A stretch of DNA of 64,000 nt from Effrenium voratum (taxonomy: Eukaryota; Sar; Dinophyceae; Suessiales; Symbiodiniaceae), in the NCBI GenBank assembly GCA_963377175.1, contig CAUJNA010001846.1, positions 783,501-847,500 of the forward strand, written 5' to 3'. Shown here piece by piece: positions 11,505-20,845 of the stretch (positions within the stretch are counted from its first letter, which is position 1; the number at the start of each line of letters is the position of its first letter). Below the pieces are notes generated by a model that saw only the letters and a list, made by a program, of their open reading frames with translations, ran no database searches and had not been told where the DNA came from. Made by a program: the position numbers and the translations under genes.

Positions 11505-13779
11505 CTAGGCTACCAACGGTAGGGCCACCACCTCGGTCTCCGACTGGGTGTCCACCGAGTCATCCGTTTCAGAGCCCGAGTCCGCCGAGGAGTCCGAGTC
11601 CTCCTGCAGCGTGGGGACCTCCGCAGGTTCCAGTGCCCAGTCCGCCGGGAAGCCATGCCTCTTGAAGCAACGTTCGCACTTGCCATAGGCCTCCTGCTCC
11701 GTCATGTAGTCCAGCACCGAGAGCTCCTGGACCTTAGAAGCCGCCGGTCGCCAACCACACCCCACAGCCGTGCCTTCGACATTCAGCAGGTGGATTCTGG
11801 ACTGGCCGGCGTTGCCTGTGCGTTTGACCGCCGCCACCACCCGAAGGGGGAGGTCCGGGGTGGCGGGAAACAGGTCCTTAGCCTTCACTGGTGTGTCCTC
11901 GGGTCCGTGTTCCACCACTGACCATGAGCGAGTCGATGGCGCGCTCCCTGAGGGTACCGAAGGGGATGCCTCCCCTTCCCTTTCAGTTTGGTCCTCGCGG
12001 CCCTCCGGTCCTGCGTCCGTGATGTCCACTGCTGGCGGCGGGAGCGGGTCCGCCCAGTCCGGGTGATTCAAGTCCTCCCTGCGTTCCCTGCCTGGCCCGA
12101 GGTTCAGGTTGGGGACCTTCTGCGCTACCTGGCCCCAGATCTCCACAACCACGTTGCGCTTCTCCCGCACGTAGACATCTGCCGTGCTCTCCGTGAGCCA
12201 GTTGCCAAGGTACATGCGGCGCTCCCGGGGGATCCCCATCTGGAAGGCGCAGTCCGGGATGAACACCCGGAACGAGTGCCACGACAGCGGCTTCACCAAC
12301 CCCGGGGTGACACCCCGACGGAGAATAGCATCCTTGAGCCATCTCAGAGCCCTTTCCGGTGTGGAAGGCCGCGGGATCAGCCCTGCAAAGTCTTTGCTCA
12401 CCGTCGGGGAGCAAGTAATCCATGTCCCGGAATGCCTCCTCGGATACCAACCGCCTTACCGAGGCCACCCAGGTAGTCCACCAGGGGATTCCCGTGAAGC
12501 TGTACTTCGGAGCAATCAAGGGGACCGGGTTGCGGTTGATTCGTGCTGCAGAGACCGTCTTGGTCTGCCAGGCCTTCAGCTCCACAGTGTTGCTGGTGTG
12601 GATAAGGTCCTTGGGGTGAACGTGCTGGAGGTCATTGAAGCGAGCGCTGCAACCAACCTAAAACCGGGCGAAACCCAGGATGAAAGCGTCCAGCACCTCG
12701 TGTCTGCTCTTTCCCGGGGCCTCCTGCGTGCCGGGGCCGGTGGCACCCAGGCGATCGTAGCCGGCCCCCTCCTCCAGAGCCCAAATGACCTCTTTGCTGG
12801 GGACCACCGCCTTACGCTGTGGCCTGGTGACCGTGTCCGTGAGCGCCTCTTCCAATGAGCTCTTCTTGGACTTGAGGCGATGGAGCTCATCTATCTTCAG
12901 CAATCCGAAGGTCTTTGAGAACTACTTGAGGGTGTTCCACACCTGCCGCAACTTACACGGGGTGACCTCCTCATCGGCGAGCTGGTTGAGGAGAGAGCGG
13001 ACATGTCGTTCCTGCCATGGAATGACGGTGAAGCCTCTCTTGCGGAGACTCTCGTAGACCAGGCAATGTTGCCTGAGCGTCCGGAACCTGCTGGCCCTCA
13101 AGAGGTCCAATGCCTCCTTGCAGAAGTCCTCCCTCAGGATGTCCTGCATGTATGCAATGTGCTCCGCAAAGGGGGCGAAGTGGGCAAGGAGCCGTTCCGC
13201 CCATTTCCTGCGCATATGGAGTTCCAGCGCTCGCTGGGTCGTGGGCTCCATTTCCCTGATCTTCCCGGGCCGCCAGTGCCTCCACTTCAGAAGCTCCGGC
13301 TGTTGGAGTGGGGGTGGGTCATCTCGCGAGAACCACCTCAGTTGGTCCTGGCGGTCCCATTCATTCTCCAACACGGGAAAAGTTCTCGCTCGGCTTGCCA
13401 TCCGCAGCCGCCATGGGAGGAACCACAGGCTATCCCAAAGGTCGGCCAGGTCCGCCGCGGACAAAGGCTGGGGAAGCCTGCCCGCCGCCGACGCCACCAG
13501 GCCGTTGAAGTAGTCCGTTGGTACCACTTACTCATCTTGGCCCACCGGAATGCCCGAGAGTTCCAGGAGCTGAGCGAAGCGGATGGCCGGCTCCCCGCCC
13601 AGCTGCCTCCCTTCCTCTGCCGTGCCATGGCGCAGGCACATCAGAACCAGCAGCTCCCCGTCCGTCTGTCTCGGGGAGAAGGACTCATCCGCCAACGTGT
13701 CCCACAGGACCCTTGGAATGCGGTCCCAAAGACGAGTGTAAGGCGGGCGCAAAAGAAACTTTGCAGAGACCCTAGCCAT
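11505..13779 (-). pseudogene. Tyrosine recombinase of the retroelement, three stops and a frameshift
   Basis: ATG at 13779 (MARVSAKFLLRPPY). The N-terminal helical core-binding part includes RTLRQHCLVYESLRKRGF and the catalytic part ARFNDLQHVHP (first Arg), LSWHSFRVFIPD (His-x-x-Arg), LGNWL and ADVYVREKR (nucleophile Tyr). These are the R-H-x-x-R-Y residues of tyrosine recombinases, which insert circular DIRS-type intermediates. The frame is broken by TAA at 13528-13530, TAG at 12922-12924 and TAG at 12658-12660, with a frameshift near 12405. The C-terminal tail is acidic and Ser/Asp rich. The LGATGPG motif copy (12733) sits in frame. Confidence 0.85.
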
Positions 13780-14270
13780 GATGAAAGCGGGGGTTCGAGC
13801 CTCCTATTGAACGGCCGGGACCCAACCGCGGCACACTGCACGCATGTTCCAACCCCACAGGATGCCGAGTGCAAATGGGGCAGGCAGGCCACATGCGGCC
13901 CAACAGGACCCAAAAGTCAACCCCCGGAAATCCCCAAAAAAGGACCACGGAGGGGGGAAGACCAACCCAGCGGGGGATTCCCCAAAACCCCCAAGGGGAC
14001 CTCAGGGAACCCAGAGTCAGCCGCAGCCACTTTCCCACTTTCTCCAAACTGTGGCCGATATGGCCCGTCCTTGGGGCAGCCAAAGCGTGCAGCCTCCAGA
14101 TCGAGGCAAACCGGCAGTCGTGACGCGTTGAACAGGGGAAAAACCAGGTGAAAGATGAACCCAAAAAGGGGACACCCTTACTCCTCCCCCCACCCGAGAC
14201 GGGGCCAGAGGCACCCAAGTCCCGGTGGGAAGAGATCTCACGACCATCCAAAAAGGCTGTGAGACACGAC
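13780..14270 (-). other. Spacer between ORF block and recombinase
   Basis: About 490 bp with no frame that continues either neighbour. It holds a GGGGCCAGAGGCACCC motif at 14201-14216. Confidence 0.4.
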
Positions 14271-16333
14271 CTAGCGGCTCTCACCCTTCAAGATCGCCTC
14301 CTTAGCCACCGAGTGGATGGCCGCCAGCCCTGACTTCTCCGGCTCAAGATGACCGACCACAAGGCAGTGGAGACATCCCCCAGGCCATTCGAGGAGCTGA
14401 AGCGCATGCGCGGGGTGCTCGCATCGCCAAGGACTAGCCGCTCGTCCCTGGGAGGCTCCGTCGGCTCCACCCGCTTGTAGAACTCCATCCTGTCCGGATC
14501 CACTGATTATATAGCTGCTCCGGGGGCTCGTCCATCACCAGCTGCAGGCATGTGGCCTTGTCCTTGTGCCACCCCGTGATCTGGAGCAGCCTGGTCCCCC
14601 CGCGGCTCGCCCTCCAGAAGCCCTTGCAGAACCTGCACATGTAGCCCCCGGTGGTCTTGAACTTCTCCTTGCCCACCACTTCCCAGGCGCTGATGCTGGG
14701 CAGGACCAGGCCGCACTCCACGGAGGCCCAAAACACGTGCTTCGTCTCGGGAAGTGCTTGTTGATGTACTTCCGGCCCGCGACCGCCGTGACCGTGGACG
14801 TGGTGATAGGAGGGTACCGCCTGGTGCCCTGGTCCGGCGTGCGGAGCGTGGTGTCCGCCCCCCTTGGCCTTGGGGTCCGATTCCTTGGCCGCTCCTCCCC
14901 CGGGGCCAGAGGCACCCAAGGGGGGGGAGCAACCCAGCTGCCTGATAAGGTGCCCAACCGGTCGTACAGGGCCCCGCCGCCTCCTGCGCAACCTGCTCCA
15001 CCCAGTTATGGACCACGTTGCAACGCCAGTTGACCTTGACCTCCACCATGGAGGACTTACTCAGGCCCGACACCAGCTTGGTGTACACCGAGTCGAAAGC
15101 CCTCAACGATGACAGCGGAAGGGTGATTCGCTCGTCGCAGACCGCCCTGAAACGCAGCGCCTCCTTGCTGTCGTGGACGGGGGCCACTGGGATCTCCATC
15201 ACCGGCAACGGGCAGTTAACGATGAAATTCTTGGCCGCCAGAAACGTCCCCATCTCCTTGAAGATGTAGCTCCATTCCGCCTTGCTGCGCGGCTTGGGGA
15301 TTCCCAGGCTCTCCAGGAAGGGGACCGCCTCCTTCCTCATCTGGAGGATGTTGCCCATCCACTTGTCCGAGGCCGAGCCCTCCGCATTGCGGCCCCGGCG
15401 CTGCGTCTTCACGATCAGCGGGAAGGTGGTCCAGGCCGAGTAGATGTACTTGAAGGTGAACCTGTGGGCGTACACCCCCGTCAGGCTCGGCAGGTCCCAC
15501 GTTCTCGTCTGCCTTGTCCAAAACACTCCATCGCCCTTCGCCCAGAAGATCCCCACCACCTGCTCCGGCGCCGGGCGCTCGCCCCGGTTCACCTGCGCTC
15601 GGATCTCCAAGGCCGTGTAGATGACAGGGTCGATGTGGTCCTGCTCGCACGTGAGTGGGTGGGTCCTGCGTTCCAGGGCCAGAAGCTCCTCCGGAGTGAG
15701 CTTGAATTGCTGGTCCGCTCCCTTGGGGATCTCACCGCTTGAGTGCTTCTTCCAGATCCCCCCATCCGTAGCTCACCTTGGTGCCTCTTCATCGCCCAGA
15801 GGAGCAGGGACAGCTTGCCCTCCTCCGAGTCCAGGTCCTGCTGTGGCATTGACTGGTGCCCCCCGGGGCCAGTGGCACCCTTGGGAGTGTCGCCAGATCG
15901 GGCATCTCCTCCAGCAGCGCCTCCTGGTTCCATGGGTTCTGCGCCTCTCTGAGCTAGGGGACATACTTCTCCTTGATGTCTCCCACGTTGGGGATGTCCT
16001 CGGGGTCATCCAGCTCCAGGGCCTGCCTGAGATCATCTGGCCACGCCGACACTTCCAAGGGCTTGAGGGTGTGGTTAAGCATCCATGCCTGGTTGGTGTC
16101 CTGGGTGCGCTTGTTCGCCTCCTGAGCCTCCTGGATGGAGCCCATCGCCTCAGCCAGTGCCTGGCTGGCGTCAACGCCCTTCCCCTCCAGGTACTGATCT
16201 CGCAGCTTGGCCTTGAATCGCTGAGGGCCCGGGCTCCCTCATTGGCCACGTCCTCTGACGGCAGGGCCTGCATGCCCTCCTGGAGAGGCGCCAGGATAGC
16301 CATCTCATTGTCCAGCATCTCGTCCGTGACCAA
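14271..16333 (-). pseudogene. Second ORF block of the retroelement, frameshifted
   Basis: Continues the gag-like reading after a frame break near 16330, in at least four successive frames. Segments include LDNEMAILAPLQEGMQALPS, an acidic segment DDPEDIPNVGDIKEKYVP, then a better-kept stretch (15610-about 14970) with AHRFTFKYIYSAWTTFPL and WSYIFKEMGTFLAAKN, and finally KTTGGYMCRFCKGFWRAS with a CxxC pair. I do not recognise a catalytic domain. It may be the C-terminal part of a long gag-like protein or a separate ORF. RT motifs are absent here, which matters for the unusual layout of the element. Confidence 0.6.
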
Positions 16334-17588
16334 CTCCTTGTGCCGCCGCCTGGCCCGGGGTTGGTTCCCGGTGCCTCAAGGCCTTATGCAGCTCCTCCTT
16401 CTTCCGGATCGCCTGGTCCACCTGGGGGTGGTAGAGCTGGAAGCTCTGAGCCTCCGCCTCCTTCAGGGACCGCTGCACTTTGACCTTGACCTCCTGGCGC
16501 TCCCGGACCTTCAACGCCTCATCGTCCGCCTCCATGGACAGGATCTCCTGCCGGATGTCCACCCGCCTGTTGAGCGGGACCACGTCTGCCATGGTAATCT
16601 CCTCTGCCGTGTCCGTTTTCGGAGGAGCTCTCCCCAGGACCGTGCCGTCCACCAGGTTGCGGTCTGCCTGTGCCCGGGTACCACCGGGGCCAGCGGCACC
16701 CAGGCTTCCCCCTTCCCGCTGCTGGATCCAGGTCGGCTTGCCCTCCACAATGAGCAGGTTGTACTTGACGCCGTCCGCCTCGTAGGTAGCCGAGGGTGCC
16801 TGGAAGGGGACGAACTCCTTGCCCGGGCAGACCCAGCATTGCTTGGCTGCCTCCGGCCACCCCGTGCCGCATGCCTTGCACATGAATTTGTAGTCTGAGT
16901 GGCCGGCATCGAGTCTGTGCATCCGCTGGGTGCCAATGCACGCCTTGTTCCTCTGGAACTGTGAGGCCCAGACCTCCTCCTGCCGGATCTGGATCTTCAT
17001 CGGAACATAGGCCTCCAGGATGCGAATCACCAAGTCCTCCGTGAGATTCTTCCCGACAAACTTGTGGAACAGGGAGACCGCCTCCTCCACCGTGACGTCC
17101 CTCAGCAACGTGGCCGCCGATGCCGGAAGGACCGGGAAGAGGTCTGGGAGGTCCACTAACTTGAAGTAGCCGGGACGGCCCTCCACCGGCACAAGGGAGA
17201 CCGGTTTGTTCACCTGAGCCGTGGTCTTCTGGGAAGGCGCCACGAAACCCTTCAGCCTCTTCGTTGGTGGAGTAGCCCGCTCCGTGGCGTCCGCATCTTC
17301 CATGTCCTTGTCCTCCTCCTCGGCGGGGCCAGGGGCACCCAAGCCGGAAGTCGGTGTGGAGAAAGCCACACGGAGACGCTCCAGTGCACTGGAGAGGTCG
17401 TTCATCACGTCGGTAGCTGAAGCCGACGGGGGGGCCTCGGGCTCGTCCAACGCCAGGCCGGCCGCCACTGCCGCCTCGCGTGTGCGGATTTGCTGGGCCT
17501 CCTGGCTGGCCATTTCCACCTCCTCCGCGGTGAGCTTCTGGTCCTCAATCAGCTCGAAGGAAGTTGCCGAGGTTGCCGAGGAAGCCAT
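16305..17588 (-). CDS. gag-like ORF1 with zinc-ribbon motif
   Basis: The first natural ATG is at 17588, giving 427 residues (MASSATSATSFELIEDQKLT). The frame is also open upstream through A1, but that part is repeat sequence. The N-terminal 110 residues are acidic and low-complexity. A CKAC-x10-CWVC zinc ribbon is at residues 237-254. The last third is charged and probably coiled (DEALKVRERQEVKVKVQRSL). LGAxGPG motifs lie near residues 83 and 297. Position directly after A1 and the Cys motif suggest a nucleic-acid-binding structural protein. The frame then breaks near 16330, so the native protein was probably longer. Confidence 0.7.
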   Translation of the reverse strand: MASSATSATSFELIEDQKLTAEEVEMASQEAQQIRTREAAVAAGLALDEPEAPPSASATDVMNDLSSALERLRVAFSTPTSGLGAPGPAEEEDKDMEDADATERATPPTKRLKGFVAPSQKTTAQVNKPVSLVPVEGRPGYFKLVDLPDLFPVLPASAATLLRDVTVEEAVSLFHKFVGKNLTEDLVIRILEAYVPMKIQIRQEEVWASQFQRNKACIGTQRMHRLDAGHSDYKFMCKACGTGWPEAAKQCWVCPGKEFVPFQAPSATYEADGVKYNLLIVEGKPTWIQQREGGSLGAAGPGGTRAQADRNLVDGTVLGRAPPKTDTAEEITMADVVPLNRRVDIRQEILSMEADDEALKVRERQEVKVKVQRSLKEAEAQSFQLYHPQVDQAIRKKEELHKALRHREPTPGQAAAQGVGHGRDAGQ

Positions 17589-17644
17589 TGCTGGTTCGGG
17601 GGTAGTTCGGAAGTGTTCAAACTCATTTTTTTTCACACAAATTG

Positions 17645-17750
17645 GGTTCAAAGAACCCAGGGCAAAGCTTGAGCCAAAATGGCATGCGCCATTATGGTCA
17701 AGCATTGCCAACACAGTTCATGTTTCCACATGCGTTTCAACATTAACAAA
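17645..17750 (-). repeat. Retroelement direct repeat A1
   Basis: A 106-bp repeat at the upstream end of the element, 57 bp before the gag ATG, matching A2 (11104-11209). It starts with the perfect inverted repeat GGGTTCAAAGAACCC (17644-17658). Confidence 0.92.
17668..17702 (-). promoter_or_regulatory. Relict spliced-leader-like palindrome in A1
   Basis: Minus strand GCCATTTTGGCTCAAG at 17683-17668 is an exact 16-base match to the 3' end of the dinoflagellate spliced leader, upstream of the gag ATG. It forms an imperfect 35-base hairpin with CTTGACCATAATGGC. Trans-spliced and re-inserted mRNAs are known to keep such relicts in dinoflagellates; here it is fixed in a terminal repeat. Confidence 0.75.
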
Positions 17751-17999
17751 AGATATCCTCCAACAGACACGGCTCAGTAAGTCGTTGGAAACCTTGGTTC
17801 TAACCAACATTTAGTGGACTCCCAACTATGGCAAGAGCGTCATGAATATGCTTAACGATACTGTACGGTAACATGGAACCTGACTTTTTGGGGTCCTGGA
17901 AGACTGGTGTGTCCTTTCATTTGGACGAAGCATTTCTCTGGACGCCAGAACGGGTCGCTCCCGCTTCGCCGCGACCCCCACCTGGGCGGCGGCGGCTAC

Positions 18000-20845
18000 T
18001 CAGCCGAAAGGCGCGGCATAGAGCGAGAGCAGCAGGATCACCCCGAAGGCGCTCAGCCAGGACCAGATGAAGATGCCGATGAAGCACACGTCCACTAGGA
18101 AGGACAGCGCCTAGCTGCCGTACAAAACAATAATAATAAAAGAAAGAGTCTGCATATATTTAGCAGATAAACACGAAAAATGACATATGGAGGAAACAAG
18201 GTAAGGAAGTATTGCAATGAGGTAGTTCAAGGAAGATGGCTCACGTGCGGACCCGAAGCAGGCAGGGTGGGCTAACTGCTTGCCGTCCAGAAAGAGCTCA
18301 ACACCATCGGCTGAGAGCCCGGCCAAGAGGTAATAGTACGCATTCCTCGGATGTCTCGGCCGGATTTGGGAGCCCCCTGTGCGCCGATTTTGTTGGGCGG
18401 TGCTTGACCAACGTGTCTGGAAGTGACGACAAGAGCTGAGCACCGAAAAGCCACGCGTTCTACCGTGGTTGGACGAGTTCATTTAAGCCTCGATATAATA
18501 TCCCTACTGTGGGTGGACAGAATCCAGCACCGCTTTGAGACCGTCAGAAACCATTGCTTGTCGGTACTTGCAGGGATCATCATTCCAACGTTTCCTAGGT
18601 GGTGCGAAATGGATTTCGGCCATCCAAAGTCTTCACCGGGAACCTGCTGCTGTCTGCGTCGACGCCCTACTCTCAATGGGAACGAAATGAAACGTCCGTC
18701 CATGGCTCAGGTGGCTCTCCAGCATGTACACCGCGCCAATGTAGGCCTGGAGATCCCAACATTGCTGCACCCCACCCACCCTCCCCCCCGAATCCGCTGG
18801 TTTTCGGGGAACTGGAAGAGGTGGGACCTTCAGTCAAAAGCCCTCGAAGGCCCAGGCTGCAAGCTGCAGTGAAAATCCGTCAAACCCTTCGTGCCTCTCG
18901 AGGTAAGGTCATGCTCTCATCAAGAACTTCTCTAAATGGATGTGTTGTTGGGTGGGCTCTCCCCAAAATGGTTGGGCTCTTTTGGTGTCCCTTTGAAACC
19001 GTCCCTAAAAGTGTACCCTCAAGAAAGACAGACCCAATTGCCCTGGGGCGCGTCCCTACCCTCCCAAGCCAATGGAAGTGAACGAGCTCTTTGGTACATG
19101 ACTGGGCTGTCTGCGAAAAGTGGCTAAGTGTTAGTGAGTTAAATAAAAACTACCACAAGCCAAAAACCTAGAAACCTGAAAACCTAAGGGGATGGCTGGG
19201 AACCACTCAAGTAATACCCCTCCACCCTGAACACTTCCGTCGGTTTGAAACGGCCCCTTTTGGGGTCGCTTCGAACCGCAGGCCTGGATGATGCAGAAGA
19301 CCTGACCCCGGATCCCGGATCCCTGAAACCCGAAGGGAAGCCATACGGGCCATACGTCTTTGATACCGGGAGGAAACGACAAGGAGATGGCTGGAAGGCC
19401 GAAGGATGGTCGAGGGTGCGAGGTCCGTCGATCAAAGGTGCGGGGAAAAATGAACAAGGAGATACCAAAATACCAAAAAGCAATCAACACAAACTCCCAG
19501 GAGGATCGCTTGAGGGTGAACACTGAAAACACGGACTGAGTGAGGGCTCTGTCCAAAGAAAGGTTCGAACATGGTGATTACCTGTGACACGTTTCAAGCC
19601 TCATGTTGAACCCTGAAGAACCTTCCCCGACTGCAACATAGCATCAGGTCGGATGCCTCCAACAGACACGATCACCAGACAAAATGGAGAACGTGCGCTC
19701 GCTTCTGCGATCCGTGAAAAAACAAGAAGTGGCACCTCTGTTCAAGGCGCGATCGATCGCTCGCTCGCTCGCTCGCTCGCTCGCTCGCTCGAGGGAGCGA
19801 GCGAGCTGTCCTAGCTGTCCTTTGGCAAAGTAGATCAATTCCGCTGACAGATGCAAACATAGACCAGTGTCTAATTGAAACCAGCGGTACGCATCTATTT
19901 TCTAGACCTGCTGATAGAGGGGTTGTGGCCCTTCATATCGAGGTCCTATGTTCAACCAAGCTGAAACTAGAAAGGGCATGGAGAAAAGCTTTGATGCGGG
20001 TCCAAACGGGGGTCATAGTCTTGACAACCCCTTCACAGAAGTCATAGTCGATACCTGGTAAAACCATGCTTCAAGAATCCAAAAGGCGGGGGCCATCCCT
20101 TACGAACCTTCATCTACCCGGGCTTTGCTTACAGTTTCCCGCCCAGCGGCGCTGAACAGGCAGAAGGCGCCGTAGGCCCACTGCACCTCCTGGGACACAG
20201 TGATGCCAGCCGCCAGGTGGTAAGGCGCATCTCCTCGATTTGTCTCGGTGGAGTCCGGTGCAGCTGTTGACTGCTCCCCAGCACAGGCAGATTCACGTGG
20301 AAAACCAAAGAAACACCATCTTAGAGGAATCTTATTTTTAGTCAACTTGCAGGGGAGTAGCCCATAAACATGTTTACCCAATCGCTGCCCCTTGGAAAAT
20401 CAACCTGGCGTTCAGTCGTGTAATCAGAAAATGGAAGCCGTCCACGCCTCTAGGTTTGTCAAGCTTGGAACTTAGCCTGTCCCTGAATCCGCTTGCAGAA
20501 GCCTGTCAAAGCAAACCTTGGTAAGGTAGCGAGCAGCTTTGCTTTTGCAGCCCCCACTAAACATGATCAGAACCGAACATCCTAAAAACTTGCCAAGCGC
20601 AGTGAAGGGAACACTGCGTGCCCACGAACCACTTCAGGAACAAAACCCGAGGAAACCAACCTGAAACCTTCAAGCCATTGCACCATATCACAAGGCTTGC
20701 GACCTCCGCGCCCTCGACTCCGAAAGGAGAGGACGGCCGCTGGCAACACGCCGCGCCTGGGGCCTTCGAGAGGCACAAGAGGCAGACCCCGAAGTGCACC
20801 GCCAGCACGACGTAGATCTCGGCGAGGCGCGGTCCGAGGGACTTC
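18000..20845 (-). CDS. Multi-exon membrane protein gene, unknown (C-terminal part)
   Basis: Four minus-strand exons are visible. (1) About 20845-20704: AEIYVVLAVHFGVCLLCLSK, ending GAG|GTCGCAAG. (2) About 20290-20133: GITVSQEVQWAYGAFCLFSA, ending ACT|GTAAGC. (3) About 18376-18245: YYYLLAGLSADGVELFLDGK. (4) 18110-18000: ALSFLVDVCFIGIFIWSWLS then AFGVILLLSLYAAPFG and TGA at 18000-18002, after acceptor GCAGCTAG. The last exon is a clear membrane segment with the stop codon. Phases of exons 3 and 4 do not join perfectly, so an exon may be missing. The first exons lie beyond 20845 or were not seen. No family is recognised; a multi-pass plasma-membrane or organelle protein is likely. Confidence 0.55.
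18505..18630 (+). mobile_element. Short TIR element, GTGGATGG family (copy B)
   Basis: TACTGTGGGTGGACAGAATC at the start and GGTGGTGCGAAATGGATT...CCATCCAAAG at the end. The interior shares CAGAAACCATTGCTTG and AGGGATCATCATTCCA with copies at 38308 and 51718. It lies in an intron of the membrane-protein gene, about 130 bp upstream of its third visible exon. Confidence 0.8.
18640..20100. other. Intronic sequence of the membrane-protein gene
   Basis: No protein-like frame. Contains a GGTGTCCCTTTGAAACCGTC repeat core at about 18980-19025 and a tetranucleotide inverted tract at 19750-19806. Confidence 0.4.
19750..19806. repeat. CGCT/AGCG tetranucleotide tract with inverted end
   Basis: GATCGATCGCTCGCTCGC repeated about nine times, then GAGGGAGCGAGCGAG. 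The end is the complement of the start, so the tract can fold into a hairpin. Confidence 0.85.

Larger units (their letters stand above)
9244..17340 (-). repeat. Nine dispersed copies of GGGGCCAGNGGCACCC in the retroelement
   Basis: The 16-base motif occurs, always in one orientation, at 9244, 10611, 11491 (variant), 12733, 14201, 14902, 15865, 16686 and 17325. Spacing is about 0.6-1.5 kb across both units. I did not see it elsewhere in the window. On the coding strand it reads GGGTGCCNCTGGCCCC, an imperfect 6-bp stem with a 3-base loop. Where in frame it gives LGAxGPG (in gag twice, in the recombinase once); elsewhere it coincides with frame breaks. Confidence 0.75.
9051..17750 (-). mobile_element. 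DIRS/PAT-like tyrosine-recombinase retroelement in two units
   Basis: An 8.7-kb element read on the minus strand: A1 (17750-17645), gag-like ORF, second ORF block, tyrosine recombinase, B1 (11390-11210), A2 (11209-11104), reverse transcriptase plus RNase H, B2 (9231-9051). A1 and A2 are 106-bp repeats; B1 and B2 are 181-bp repeats. B1 and A2 abut with no base between them. Split direct repeats plus tyrosine recombinase and RT-RNase H place it with DIRS-order elements (PAT/Ngaro type). In those families the order is A1-ORFs-B1-A2-B2 with A2 and B2 adjacent; here the RT lies between A2 and B2. Several stops and frame changes show the copy is not intact. Confidence 0.9.
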
